Assembly (NCBI RefSeq): GCF_009753675.1
Contig: NZ_WQLV01000005.1
Location: 301,497-365,496 of the forward strand
Direction of reading: 5' to 3'
From: Parasedimentitalea huanghaiensis
Lineage (GTDB): Bacteria; Pseudomonadota; Alphaproteobacteria; Rhodobacterales; Rhodobacteraceae
DNA length: 64,000 nt
Positions 1 to 9,185 of this stretch are shown piece after piece. How positions within the stretch are numbered: position 1 is the stretch's first letter; each line of letters opens with the position of its first letter. Below the pieces are notes generated by a model. It worked only from the letters and a program-made list of their open reading frames with translations. It was not told the origin of the DNA and made no database searches. Both the position numbers and the translations under genes were made by a program.

Positions 1-30
1 TCCGATTGTGAAGAGAAGGAAACGACATAG

Positions 31-249
31 ATGCGAGCCAGTTTACGTTTCAAAGCGATTGAGATCTGTAACAAGAAGATCGCCGCCAAGGGCGAGGGCG
101 TAGGGCTGTCCTTCTACGCCTTCTTTGCCAACAAAAATGACAATCCCGAGCTGCTGATGGAGGCGGCGACATGGTGGATCGAAACGCATGCGCTGGATCA
201 TTTTGAAAAAGCGGTGAAGGTGCGTGAAATGATTGAGGCAGGGGAGTAG
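31..249 (+). CDS. Small conserved-looking protein of unknown function (72 aa)
   Basis: I do not recognise a named function; it resembles a short DUF (possibly DUF6500) seen in Rhodobacteraceae. The protein is soluble, has no signal peptide or membrane helix, and has mixed charge with an aromatic-rich middle (residues 25-45, including FYAFF and WWIE). The ATG is preceded by AAGGA about ten bases upstream. It lies 87 bp upstream of an MDR dehydrogenase on the same strand, so the two may be co-transcribed. Coding character is good, since codon use matches the neighbouring genes. The reverse-strand open frames over it are shadows. Confidence 0.6.
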   Translation: MRASLRFKAIEICNKKIAAKGEGVGLSFYAFFANKNDNPELLMEAATWWIETHALDHFEKAVKVREMIEAGE

Positions 250-336
250 ATTCCAGCCTGCAGACCTCAACCAGAGTAGCAAGTCCCACATCATCATCTC
301 ATTCTGTGTCAAAGCGGAAAAATCAGAGAGACGTAA

Positions 337-1440
337 ATGGAAGACCACATCAAGCCTTTGGTCGATGCCTATAACGATGCAGCTGAAATGCAGGCCGTAG
401 GGATGGTGAATGATCCCGCGATTGGCCAGGTCGCCCGCGAATTACAAATGCTGCAGGTGTCTACACCGCGCCCTGTCAAGCGGGAGGTGACCGTCAAAAT
501 TGCAGCCTCTTCGATGCATATTGACGAAATATATGCTGCGCAGGGGACTGCCCTTGGCCGGTTTTATGGCCCAAAGAACGTATCCCAATCCAACCCCGCG
601 CGCATTGGGTCCTGTGCAACGGGCACGATTGTTGGACTGGGTGATGGGGCCGAAAACTTCAAAATTGGTGATAACGTCATCATAATCCCGTCGGAATATC
701 CGCAGGCCGGGTCTTGGGCGACCTACCAGTGCTTTGATGAAAAATGGATCATGCACAAACCGGATCAGCTGTCGCATTTAGAGGCAGCGGCTGCGGTTAT
801 GGCGGCCTGCGTGGCTTGGGGCGCAATTGGATTTGCGAAGGTGAATGCGGGCGACAATTGTGTCGTGGTTGGCGCCTCCGGAGCGATCGGGGTCATGGTC
901 TTACAATATCTCAAATCGCTTAACTGCCGGGTGACGGCGGTCTGCAGTGGCGCCAGCGAAGAATTTGTTCGCAGCCACGGCGCAGACCAGGTGGTCGATT
1001 ATACGCAGGATGATTTCGGCGAGGTGTTTTCTGTAGGCAATGACCCTGTCGATGCAGTGTTTGACTGCGTGGGGGGGCGAGACATCGAAACCAGCGCTTT
1101 CAGGTGCCTTAAAAATAGCGGTACTTTTGTAACGGTGGTTGGTCCGCGTCAGTACATTGGCGAGGAAAAACTGTCTTGGCCTGCAGTCCTCAAGGTGATG
1201 TCGCATATCGGATGGCGCATGCTGGTGACACGTCTCGCCACCGGGCCAAAGTATAGTTTTGGCGCAAAGTTCCCCCGATTGGTTGTAGATGACGCGGTTG
1301 AGCAATTACTGGAGCACAACATTCGAATGCCCGTGTCTGCCGCCATTCCGTTTGAAATTGATGCAATCAGGGACGCTGTGCAAAAACTTGTGACGCACCG
1401 GGAAAAGGGGCGCATCGTCATTTGTTTTGGCTCTGATTAA
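337..1440 (+). CDS. Zinc-type MDR alcohol dehydrogenase / quinone oxidoreductase-like protein
   Basis: This is a medium-chain dehydrogenase/reductase, a cytoplasmic NAD(P)H-dependent oxidoreductase. The GroES-like substrate domain covers about residues 45-140 and the Rossmann domain follows, with a nucleotide-binding glycine motif VVVGASGAIG at about 176-185. The catalytic and structural zinc cysteines of classical alcohol dehydrogenases are not evident, which points to the quinone oxidoreductase side of the family; the substrate is unknown. Length (367 aa) is slightly over the usual 320-350, because of a roughly 30-residue N-terminal helix before the GroES fold. It converges on the acidic protein gene at 1631, with a long hairpin between them. 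Confidence 0.85.
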   Translation: MEDHIKPLVDAYNDAAEMQAVGMVNDPAIGQVARELQMLQVSTPRPVKREVTVKIAASSMHIDEIYAAQGTALGRFYGPKNVSQSNPARIGSCATGTIVGLGDGAENFKIGDNVIIIPSEYPQAGSWATYQCFDEKWIMHKPDQLSHLEAAAAVMAACVAWGAIGFAKVNAGDNCVVVGASGAIGVMVLQYLKSLNCRVTAVCSGASEEFVRSHGADQVVDYTQDDFGEVFSVGNDPVDAVFDCVGGRDIETSAFRCLKNSGTFVTVVGPRQYIGEEKLSWPAVLKVMSHIGWRMLVTRLATGPKYSFGAKFPRLVVDDAVEQLLEHNIRMPVSAAIPFEIDAIRDAVQKLVTHREKGRIVICFGSD

Positions 1441-1561
1441 CAGGCGTCTGGAAAGGGCGGGAAACAGATTTGAAAGATGGCAGCTTCAGGTGATTGAGCG
1501 CTGCAAATCAAAAACACCCTAAAGACAAGACTGTCGACCTGTCGTTCTCTGCGTTTTGTCG

Positions 1562-1603
1562 CCCCCCCCATCATCTGTCTAAAACAGATCGTGTTGGGGG
1601 GGG
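1562..1603. terminator. Long hairpin between convergent genes
   Basis: Eight C at 1562-1569 can pair with eight G at 1596-1603. Inside this, ATCTGT (1573-1578) pairs with ACAGAT (1584-1589) around a five-base loop. No T-run follows on either side, so it is not a textbook Rho-independent terminator. Its position between converging genes suggests a shared transcript end. Confidence 0.6.
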
Positions 1604-1630
1604 AATTCGACGGTTTTCTGTTACGTGAGG

Positions 1631-2536
1631 TTAAACAATCTCAAGATCGTCTTCTTCGAAGTCTTCGCCGGCATCGACCTCAGTGTCGGCACTTCCATCG
1701 ACAGTGAGCGCAGCAAGCAGGTCCTGGCCGTCACTGCTCTCTGAGGACTCATCAGTCAAAGAGCTGCCGTCGGTTGCTTCGTCATAAGCGGTCAGCAGTT
1801 CGTCGACGTCCTGAAATCCACCATCCGGCGCATCTAAGCGGAACACTTCTGAGAGATCACCATCATCATCGGTTTCATAAAACACAACTGAAGTAAGTGA
1901 GGATACTTCGCCGCCAATCTCGTCAGACACGAAATAATTCACATAGTTTTCAAATGTCGGTTCGGTTCCCTCCGGCAGCGACGGAATGCTATAGGGGTTT
2001 GGGTCGGGCTCTTCATCCAAGATGAATGTGCCACCCAGTGGATCGCCTTCGTCGGAAAACACTTCGCCAAAGAACACTTTTTCATAGGACGCTTCTTCGG
2101 GGTCTTCTGGATCCTCTGGATCATCGCTGACGCCCTTGATCGAACCTGCATCATTGGTGGCTGAAGTGGCGCGGATGCCAAAGATATCAATCTCATCTAG
2201 GCTGTCGATATCTAGGGAAACCGTAAGAGTATCGCCGTCTGTAAGGTAGGTTTCCTTATCAGATCCTTCGGTCCCCAGACCCGGATCGCTTAGCGCAACA
2301 GCCTCATCCCATTGCACATTCTCACCGTCGAGCTTGGCACCGTTCATGTTGAGTGGGCCGTCCAGAGATGCACTCGGTCCGGAGGAGTCATCATCTCCAA
2401 AATAGATCGCGTTTACATCCATGGAGCCTTCGGTCATTTGGATGTCCGCATAAAACGCGCCGGCTTCTTCGTAGACGGTAACCGTATAGGACAGTCCCTC
2501 TATCTCGTAATTAAATACCTTGGAATGATCTGACAT
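1631..2536 (-). CDS. Highly acidic protein of unknown function (301 aa)
   Basis: Not recognised. The protein is extremely rich in Asp, Glu and Ser, with runs such as DDPEDPEDPEE near residues 136-146 and EDFEEDDLE at the C-terminus. There is no signal peptide, no membrane helix and no cysteine in the sequence I read. The N-terminal 120 residues look beta-rich (alternating hydrophobics in YTVTVYEEAG). Acidic, cysteine-free, Gly/Asp-containing proteins without an N-terminal signal are often type I secretion substrates, but no RTX nonapeptide repeats are visible, so that remains an inference. It is transcribed divergently from the PLP enzyme across a 390-bp spacer that holds an inverted repeat. 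Confidence 0.7.
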   Translation of the reverse strand: MSDHSKVFNYEIEGLSYTVTVYEEAGAFYADIQMTEGSMDVNAIYFGDDDSSGPSASLDGPLNMNGAKLDGENVQWDEAVALSDPGLGTEGSDKETYLTDGDTLTVSLDIDSLDEIDIFGIRATSATNDAGSIKGVSDDPEDPEDPEEASYEKVFFGEVFSDEGDPLGGTFILDEEPDPNPYSIPSLPEGTEPTFENYVNYFVSDEIGGEVSSLTSVVFYETDDDGDLSEVFRLDAPDGGFQDVDELLTAYDEATDGSSLTDESSESSDGQDLLAALTVDGSADTEVDAGEDFEEDDLEIV

Positions 2537-2927
2537 TGGGCTCTCCAGTCCTCTTGAACGGGTCGCTACTATGAATTCACCCTACCGGTTCGCGCCTTTT
2601 GGAAAATTCACTTTGCGGTCAACTTGTCGACAAATTACTGTATTTGGGGGAAGACATCTAAGCTTTCCTTGGAAACAATCTGTGTCGATTGTTTTCGATT
2701 GCCATATGATTGTTAAAATCCGCACGTTAGATAGCTAATCCAGTTTACTATTGGGCGTTGGATATCGAGATTTATTGAGTTGTCGTTCTTCTGTAACGGT
2801 TGTCAGATCCGGGTAATCTGGACGTTGGAAATATTCAAGAATAGCCGTTCTTTACGCATTGTCGCCCTTGAGTTCATGTGCTCAAGTGCCTGTCGCTCAC
2901 AGCGCGACTATTCTAGGGGAATACCAA
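2537..2927. promoter_or_regulatory. Divergent intergenic region with operator-like inverted repeat
   Basis: This AT-richer spacer separates the acidic protein gene from the trans-sulfuration enzyme gene. It contains a perfect 8-bp inverted repeat AAACAATC (2673-2680) / GATTGTTT (2687-2694) with six bases between arms, and a third GATTGTT half-site at 2708-2714. Spacing of such half-sites fits a dimeric repressor or activator, identity unknown. No riboswitch-like structure was recognised. Confidence 0.45.
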
Positions 2928-4124
2928 TTGACCAACCGATCCAGTAACCGAGATGCATTTGAAACCCGGGCTATTCATGCAGGCCAAGACCCCGATCCGC
3001 TGACAGGCGCAGTTGTGACACCGATCTATACCGCAAGTACGTTTGTGCAGGATGGCATCGGTGAAAATCGTGGCTTCATGTATTCCCGATCTGCAAATCC
3101 GACCCGTCTGGTGCTCGAAGCCTGTCTTGCGGACCTTGAAGGCGCGGCGACTGCCATTGCTTGCCCAACTGGCCTGTCCGCAGCCTCGACCATTCTGGAG
3201 CTGCTGGAATCTGGGGCGCATGTTATTGCACACCATGATGTCTATGGTGGTATTTACCGGCTGCTGGAGCTGGTGCGCAGCCGTAGCGCAGGTTTGGATG
3301 TTACATTTGTCAACTTTTCGGACCCTGATGCGGTTAAGGCGGCCATCCGTCCGGACACTGCCATGTTATGGTTTGAAACTCCGTCGAACCCGTTGTTGGA
3401 AGTGGTCGATATTGCCTTTGTGGTAGAGCAAGCCCGCAAAGTTGGGGCCCTGACGGTCTGCGACAACACCTTTTGTTCGCCCTATTGCCAGCGACCGCTG
3501 GAGATGGGGGTGGATATCGTGATGCACTCAGCCACGAAGTTCCTGAACGGACATTCGGATCTGCTGGCCGGTGTGGCAGCGGTTTCTCCCAACACAGATC
3601 CAGCGGTGGCAGAGAAGCTCAGGTTCTTGCAAAACTCGACCGGGGCTGTGATGGACCCAATTGCCTGTTCCACCCTGCTGCGCTCGCTCAAGACGCTACC
3701 ATTGCGGATGGAACGTCATGCGGGGAACGCTATGGCCATTGCCGAGTTTCTGGATCAGAACAAGGAACGGTTGGGTATCACCAGGTTGACCTATCCCGGC
3801 CTTGCCTCACACCCACAGCATGAGCTTGCCAAGCGTCAGATGACCAGCTTTGGCGCAATGATCACCATGCAGCTGACCGGGGGGCAGGCCCGCGCCAACA
3901 AAGTTGCACAATCTCTGCGGCTGTTTGCCTATGCGGTCAGTCTGGGTGGCGTTGAAAGTCTGGTTCAGCACCCTGCGAGCATGACCCATGCTATCCTGCC
4001 GCCTGAACGGCGCGAAATGCTGGGTGTCACGGTCAACCTGCTGCGTCTGTCGGTTGGCATTGAACATGTCGATGACCTGATCGCCGATCTTGAGACAGGT
4101 TTGAGTGGTGTAGGCGCAGAGTAA
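2928..4124 (+). CDS. Cystathionine gamma-synthase/lyase family PLP enzyme
   Basis: This belongs to the Cys/Met-metabolism PLP family, which acts on cystathionine, homocysteine or O-activated homoserine. The cofactor lysine is in HSATKF at about residue 204; YSRSANPT (about 53-60) and DNTF (about 179-182) are the family's phosphate and ring-binding motifs. I choose a TTG start at 2928 because AGGGGA lies at 2915-2920, seven bases upstream, and homology-like sequence begins just after it (the fold starts at ETRAIHAGQ). An ATG at 2859 would add 23 unconvincing residues. The reaction (gamma-synthase, gamma-lyase or beta-lyase) cannot be told from sequence. It stands alone, followed by 460 bp of noncoding DNA. 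Confidence 0.88.
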   Translation: MTNRSSNRDAFETRAIHAGQDPDPLTGAVVTPIYTASTFVQDGIGENRGFMYSRSANPTRLVLEACLADLEGAATAIACPTGLSAASTILELLESGAHVIAHHDVYGGIYRLLELVRSRSAGLDVTFVNFSDPDAVKAAIRPDTAMLWFETPSNPLLEVVDIAFVVEQARKVGALTVCDNTFCSPYCQRPLEMGVDIVMHSATKFLNGHSDLLAGVAAVSPNTDPAVAEKLRFLQNSTGAVMDPIACSTLLRSLKTLPLRMERHAGNAMAIAEFLDQNKERLGITRLTYPGLASHPQHELAKRQMTSFGAMITMQLTGGQARANKVAQSLRLFAYAVSLGGVESLVQHPASMTHAILPPERREMLGVTVNLLRLSVGIEHVDDLIADLETGLSGVGAE

Positions 4125-4585
4125 CCAGCCAAGCGTTGCGCAGCTGGCGTACACCCAGTTGAGGCAGGCTTAACCGGGCTATGGCAGGGTGCCTGCCAAT
4201 CGCGATTACCGCTGGGCCTATCACCCCGGCACAGGAAACAGGGCCCCGGGGTGCGCCGGGGCGCATCTGATCTGGATCACGCACGGGGGCACTGCTCCCG
4301 TCCGCCTCCGCTTTGGCGACGTCGCCTTTTTATCAAGATGAACCGACATTTCTAAACAAGATGACCAACCGACGGGGCAGGGCCTCGTGGGGCGCTTCTG
4401 CGTGCCCGGCAGATTAGGTGTGGGGGTTAAGTCTATTAGGCGGTGCTGAACTGTGAAAACACATAATCGACGCCGCGATTTACCCCTGCCATGCCGTTAC
4501 CGGGTCTGGCATTTTCCCCTCATCTGCACTATCTGCCCTTTGTACATGAGAGTCCCTGACTCCTGCCCATCGAAAGGCTGCCCTT
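4125..4585. other. Non-coding stretch upstream of the rib operon
   Basis: No convincing gene is present. A perfect inverted repeat CACCCCGG (4222-4229) / CCGGGGTG (4246-4253) could end the upstream transcript, although no T-run follows. Because ribB leaders often carry an FMN riboswitch I looked for the conserved RFN core around a GGGGTGAAATTCCC-like motif and did not find it. The promoter of ribB is presumably near 4430-4560. Confidence 0.5.
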
Positions 4586-5707
4586 ATGAGCTTTGAAACC
4601 CCCGGTCCGGTCGAAACAGACCTGCGCGCTGCAATCAGCCCTATCGAAGAGATAATTGAGGATGCGCGCCAAGGCCGTATGTTCATTCTGGTTGATCATG
4701 AGGACCGTGAAAACGAGGGTGATCTTATCATTCCCGCTCAGCACGCCGATGCGGCAGCGATCAATTTCATGGCCACTCATGGCCGTGGTTTGATCTGCCT
4801 GACCCTGCCTGCCGCGCGGATTGATGAGCTGGGCCTGCCAATGATGGCGATGCACAATTCCTCGCGCCACGAAACCGCATTCACAACTTCGATCGAGGCC
4901 CGTGAGGGTGTCACCACCGGAATTTCGGCTGCTGACCGTGCTCTGACGGTGGCTACAGCGATCAACCCTGATCAGGGTGCTGCTGATATTGCGACCCCAG
5001 GCCATGTGTTCCCACTGCGCGCGCGCAACGGCGGTGTGCTGGTGCGGGCAGGCCATACCGAGGCTGGCTGTGACGTGGCGCGTCTGGCAGGCTGTTACCC
5101 CTCGTCAGTGATCTGTGAGATCATGAACGAAGACGGCTCCATGGCGCGACTGCCGGATCTGCTGGATTATGCCAAGACCCACGAGTTGAAGATCGGCACC
5201 ATTTCCGACCTGATCAGCTATCGTTCGCGCAATGACAATCTGGTGGTAGAAACCTCGCGCGAAACTGTGACCTCTGAATTTGGCGGTGACTGGGATATGC
5301 GTCTGTTCACCGACCAGACCCACGGCATTGAACATGTTGTGTTGATCAAGGGCGATATCACGACGCCTGAGCCCGTTTTGTGCCGTACTCATGCCCTGCA
5401 CGAAGCATCCGATGTGCTGGGGCTTGGTCCCAAACCAACCAGTGAATTGCCCAAGGCGATGCAACTGATTGCGGAAGAGGGGCGTGGCGTGGTTTGTCTG
5501 TTCCGGCAGCCTCGGAATTCGCTGTATGCGGTCGAGGACGAAGGTCCGCGCACCATCAAACAAACCGGCCTTGGCGCTCAGATTCTGTCCAAGTTGGGCG
5601 TCAACGAACTGGTGCTGTTAACCGATTCTCCCGAAACGCGCTATCTGGGTCTGGACGCCTATGGTCTGTCCATCACCGGCACACGCCCAATCCTGTCGGA
5701 GGCCTGA
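4586..5707 (+). CDS. ribB: 3,4-dihydroxy-2-butanone 4-phosphate synthase with degenerate GTP cyclohydrolase II domain
   Basis: This enzyme converts ribulose 5-phosphate to the four-carbon riboflavin precursor. The N-terminal DHBP synthase domain (about 15-215) is complete: [10 protein letters not shown] at 37-46 and GHTEAGCD at 156-163. The C-terminal part (about 225-373) has the RibA fold by sequence, with GAQIL and a C-terminal GLSITGTRP, but the zinc- and catalysis-associated cysteines of GTP cyclohydrolase II are absent; the expected Cys-containing motif reads [14 protein letters not shown] (266-279). It is thus probably monofunctional RibB with a non-catalytic partner domain (the ribBX type described for Proteobacteria). 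It heads ribB-ribH-nusB, with ribH starting at the next base but one. Confidence 0.93.
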   Translation: MSFETPGPVETDLRAAISPIEEIIEDARQGRMFILVDHEDRENEGDLIIPAQHADAAAINFMATHGRGLICLTLPAARIDELGLPMMAMHNSSRHETAFTTSIEAREGVTTGISAADRALTVATAINPDQGAADIATPGHVFPLRARNGGVLVRAGHTEAGCDVARLAGCYPSSVICEIMNEDGSMARLPDLLDYAKTHELKIGTISDLISYRSRNDNLVVETSRETVTSEFGGDWDMRLFTDQTHGIEHVVLIKGDITTPEPVLCRTHALHEASDVLGLGPKPTSELPKAMQLIAEEGRGVVCLFRQPRNSLYAVEDEGPRTIKQTGLGAQILSKLGVNELVLLTDSPETRYLGLDAYGLSITGTRPILSEA

Positions 5708-5708
5708 T

Positions 5709-6260
5709 ATGGCTGGTCACGAGCAACATTACATCATGCCACGCGCGCAGTTCGACAAACCGGTCAAAGTGCTGATCGTGGTGTCGCCTTATTACAAAGA
5801 CATCGCCGACAACATGGTTGCCGGCGCTGTTGCCGAGATCGAAGCCGCGGGTGGGACTTACGATGTTATCCAAGTCCCCGGTGCGCTGGAAATCCCTACA
5901 GCCATTGGTATTTCCGATCGTGCGTCCAATTTTGACGGCTACGTTGCGCTGGGCTGTGTGATCCGCGGCGAGACCACTCATTACGACACAGTCTGCAACG
6001 ACAGCAGCCGCGCTATTCAATTACTTGGCCTTCAGGGCTTGTGCATTGGCAATGGGATCCTGACGGTCGAAAATCGCACTCAGGCCGAAGTGCGCGCCGA
6101 TCCCAAGGATCAAAACAAAGGCGGCGGAGCTGCTGCGGCGGCCTTGCATCTGATCGCCTTGGGGCGTAAGTGGGGCGCCCAGACCAAGGGCGTTGGCTTC
6201 AAGGCCCGCTCGGACGCCATTATATTGGCCGAAACCAGCAACGGACCCAAAAACGCATGA
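5709..6260 (+). CDS. ribH: 6,7-dimethyl-8-ribityllumazine synthase
   Basis: RibH condenses the RibB product with the pyrimidinedione to make lumazine, the penultimate riboflavin step. The family motifs are visible: the PGALEIP stretch, CVIRGETTHYD in the middle of the chain, and NGILTVENRTQA. At 183 aa it is a normal length after correcting the start. I place it at 5709 (MAGHEQHY) because this follows the ribB stop by one base and the upstream frame is a read into ribB. Its stop overlaps the nusB start in an ATGA, indicating translational coupling. Confidence 0.95.
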   Translation: MAGHEQHYIMPRAQFDKPVKVLIVVSPYYKDIADNMVAGAVAEIEAAGGTYDVIQVPGALEIPTAIGISDRASNFDGYVALGCVIRGETTHYDTVCNDSSRAIQLLGLQGLCIGNGILTVENRTQAEVRADPKDQNKGGGAAAAALHLIALGRKWGAQTKGVGFKARSDAIILAETSNGPKNA

Positions 6261-6748
6261 GCACGGACAGCCAAGGTGGAGCCCTGAACAAGGGACTTCA
6301 GAAACGTCAGATGAAATCAGCAGCGCGGCTTTATGCGGTGCAGGCTTTGTTCCAGATGGAACACAGTGATCAGACATTTGACGCGGTGATTGTCGAGTTT
6401 CTCGATCACCGTTTTGGGGCTAGCTACGACGGTGCAGAAATGGCCGAAGGCAATGCCAAGCTGTTTCGCAAGCTGGTCGAGGATGCCGTCAATCATCAGG
6501 CGGTTATCGACCAGATGACCGACCGCGCGCTGGTGGCCAAATGGCCAATCGCCCGGATCGACCCAACCCTGCGCGGTTTGTTCCGCGCTGCTGGTGCAGA
6601 GCTGACCCAGGCGGACACTCCGCCCAAAGTGGTGATCAACGAATATGTCGATGTGGCACGGGCGTTTTTCCCGGATGGCAAAGAGACAAAGTTTGTTAAC
6701 GCTGTACTGGATCACATGGCGCATGAGGCCAAACCCGAAACGTTCTAA
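6257..6748 (+). CDS. nusB: Transcription antitermination factor NusB
   Basis: NusB binds boxA RNA with NusE (S10) and keeps RNA polymerase going through rRNA operons. The 163-aa all-helical sequence has the family signature: AARLYAVQALFQMEHSD near residues 18-34, a central LVEDAVNHQAVID helix, WPIARIDPTLRGLFRAAGAEL, and PPKVVINEYVDVARAF near the C-terminus. The start at 6257 overlaps the ribH stop. ribH-nusB adjacency is typical for Alphaproteobacteria. A strong terminator follows at 6796. Confidence 0.95.
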   Translation: MSTDSQGGALNKGLQKRQMKSAARLYAVQALFQMEHSDQTFDAVIVEFLDHRFGASYDGAEMAEGNAKLFRKLVEDAVNHQAVIDQMTDRALVAKWPIARIDPTLRGLFRAAGAELTQADTPPKVVINEYVDVARAFFPDGKETKFVNAVLDHMAHEAKPETF

Positions 6749-6795
6749 CGCTCGGTGAACTCTTGGAAATAGCGTCTTCGCGTCATCTATTGATG

Positions 6796-6830
6796 CAGGC
6801 CTTTCGGTATTCGAAAGGCCTGTTTTGTTT
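6796..6830 (+). terminator. Rho-independent terminator of ribB-ribH-nusB
   Basis: The perfect stem CAGGCCTTTCG (6796-6806) / CGAAAGGCCTG (6812-6822) has a five-base loop and is followed by TTTTGTTT. It lies about 50 bp after the nusB stop. Confidence 0.92.
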
Positions 6831-6908
6831 GATATCTGGTTTGGGGTCAGGGCCGGCAAGCGGGCTGAAAATTCAAGACAATTTCTTTATGAGATCTCGT
6901 CGAAAGCC

Positions 6909-8903
6909 TTAGTCTTTGAGTTGCGCGGTCAGAGAGGTCTTAATTGCAGTCAACATATCAATTCGCGAGACTGGTTTTGTCAGCCGAATATCACCCGAGT
7001 ATGGTTCGTTGTTCTGGTCAATCGCTTCGTTTTCGTAGCCAGACATGAAAACTACGGGTAGATCGGGAACAAATTCACGAACTGCACGGCTCAATGCGCG
7101 TCCCTTTAGGGTACCTGGCATCATGATATCCGTCAAAAGAAGATCGAACCGAGGATCAGCCTTAAATAGTGCAAGGGCCTCGTCACCAGTTTTGGCGGAC
7201 GTCACGAGATAACCTGCTTTTTCGAGCGTCTTCACAAGTATCGACAGTACCATCTTATCATCTTCAACAACCAGTATTTTCCGTCCGTCGCCCAACAGGT
7301 TTTTTATTTGGATGGTGTCTTCCACCAGGCCTTCGTCCTCCTCTAGGTAGGCCTTGAAGTAGAGCTTGAAAACCGTTCCTACGCCTGCTTCAGAAGTGAC
7401 CTGAACGGTCCCGCCCGACTGTTGCATGAACCCAAAAACCATCGACAGGCCAAGGCCTGCACCTTTGTCAGGGGGTTTGGTGGTAAAGAAGGGTTCAAAG
7501 ATACGCGCTACTATTTCCGCTGGAATGCCGTGCCCGGTATCGCTGACAGCCAGCATGATGTATTGACCTGGAGCAACCTTTTTTGGGTGTGCGTCCAGAG
7601 AGGCCTCATCCAACTGTACGTTCTGAGTTTCAATGGTCAGCTTGCCGCCATCAGGCATAGCGTCTCTGGCGTTTACCAGCAGGTTCAAAAGAGCGCTTTC
7701 GGTCGAACTAACATCAACCATGGTGGGACTTAACTCTTCCGACAGTGATGTTTCGATTTCGATATTCGATGGTAAGGTGCGCCCAGCCCAATTGCGGGTC
7801 TCCTCCACCAACTTGTTGAGATCAATCACACTGGGATCCAGGCTTGCCTTGCTTGCAAAGGCCAACATGCTACGTGTCAAATCGGCCCCGCGCTGAGCTG
7901 CGGTAAGGCAATTATCTATCAGGGACAGATGGCCTTCATTGGTTTCTTCTTCGCGTAACATCTCTAGGCTGAACATGATTGCCGCCAATAGATTGTTAAA
8001 ATCGTGCGCCATACCACCCGTTAGCTGACCAATGCTGTCAAGCTTCTGGGCGCGGTCAGCTATTTTCCTTTGGGCCTCCAGCTGCTCTTGTGCCTGGACT
8101 TCTTTGGTTACATCGAGAACAAACCCGTCTGTATAGGTGTATCCATCTTTGTGTTTGTACGCTTTTGTATTGGTCTCTAACCATTTTTGTTCGCCTGCAA
8201 ACGTGGTGATCCTGAAGCGAAATGAATAGGCTTCAAAATTCTCCAGCGCTTTGCGTACTTTCTTGGAGAAATCTTTTATATCGTCAGTGTTCACCATGGG
8301 TTCTGTAAGGCCCCTGATGTCGCACATGTCTTTTGCTGAGACTCCCCAAATCTCTGCAGTCTGCGGGCTTGCGTAGACAACTTTTGGGAAATTGGTGTCG
8401 TGGTAAGGAAATTCTGAACCATCAAACCTGCGGCTAATTACAGCGCCGGGTAAATTGGAAATAATCCGCTCTAGACGATCTTCAGCTTCAGCTCGTTCTC
8501 TCTCGGCCTGACGTCGTCTGGTAATATCGCGAACCACCAGAACCATTTCGCCGGATCCAGAGAGAGGGCAAAGATGTGCCTCGCGATCCCGCCTCTTTCC
8601 CTCCAGATCTATGTGGTATTCCCAGGTCACAACATCCTGCGCGTCATGTTGCTTACGCATGTGTTCTTTGAACAGGGCGGATGGCGCAGGCGGTAGGATA
8701 TCGGAGACGTTACTGCCAATGTAAGCAACAGGGTCATCGATAAGGCTAACCCCCGGGCGAACTCGATAGCTCAGAATAGTTCCCTGTTGGTCGATGAGAA
8801 AATAGTTGTCAGGCAGCGCGGCAAATAGAGCGGACAGCTGCACGGTGCGCTGGTCCTTATCCGAGCCGTTGAAGTCAGGTTTATTGTTGGCCTTCTTTAC
8901 CAT
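6909..8903 (-). CDS. PAS-containing hybrid sensor histidine kinase with C-terminal receiver
   Basis: This is a soluble hybrid kinase that would sense through PAS domains and pass phosphate from its own histidine to its own receiver. There are two PAS domains (about 25-130 and 145-270), the second ending in a PAC-like YTDGFVLDVTKE. The HisKA H-box is MAHDFNNLLAAI (His near residue 300), followed by HATPase with N- and G-boxes (NLLVNARDAM, DTGHGIP, GAGLGLSMVFG), then a receiver with VVEDD, the acceptor Asp in LLLTDIMMPG (about 590) and the conserved Lys in RLTKP. No membrane helix. I prefer the ATG at 8903, six bases from GAGG (8910-8913), over the upstream ATG at 8933. No cognate regulator is adjacent. 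Confidence 0.9.
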   Translation of the reverse strand: MVKKANNKPDFNGSDKDQRTVQLSALFAALPDNYFLIDQQGTILSYRVRPGVSLIDDPVAYIGSNVSDILPPAPSALFKEHMRKQHDAQDVVTWEYHIDLEGKRRDREAHLCPLSGSGEMVLVVRDITRRRQAERERAEAEDRLERIISNLPGAVISRRFDGSEFPYHDTNFPKVVYASPQTAEIWGVSAKDMCDIRGLTEPMVNTDDIKDFSKKVRKALENFEAYSFRFRITTFAGEQKWLETNTKAYKHKDGYTYTDGFVLDVTKEVQAQEQLEAQRKIADRAQKLDSIGQLTGGMAHDFNNLLAAIMFSLEMLREEETNEGHLSLIDNCLTAAQRGADLTRSMLAFASKASLDPSVIDLNKLVEETRNWAGRTLPSNIEIETSLSEELSPTMVDVSSTESALLNLLVNARDAMPDGGKLTIETQNVQLDEASLDAHPKKVAPGQYIMLAVSDTGHGIPAEIVARIFEPFFTTKPPDKGAGLGLSMVFGFMQQSGGTVQVTSEAGVGTVFKLYFKAYLEEDEGLVEDTIQIKNLLGDGRKILVVEDDKMVLSILVKTLEKAGYLVTSAKTGDEALALFKADPRFDLLLTDIMMPGTLKGRALSRAVREFVPDLPVVFMSGYENEAIDQNNEPYSGDIRLTKPVSRIDMLTAIKTSLTAQLKD

Positions 8904-9185
8904 TCCACACCTCAAATACCTGCCATCGGACAAGCAATCAGATTGGCAGCACCCTAAATGAAGCTATCCTTTTCATCTCTTTCTTCCTGCACGCACAAAT
9001 GAAGCTCTCCAATATATGTTAACCCGTATTGCCCAAGGTCAAGTTCAGCACGCGTGTAGATGGGGCATGGTGTCCGGGGCGGAACGGCTGCAGGCAGTAA
9101 CATGATGCCGTTCGCCATGAGACGAAGGGGAGAGCTGTGTTTTGCGACAATTGCCGAGATGGGTCTGCAGATCTATGAGAGAACT

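Noticed and set aside
4125..4585. FMN riboswitch before ribB
   Set aside because: The conserved RFN core was not visible on either strand, and the main hairpin is not in the expected arrangement.
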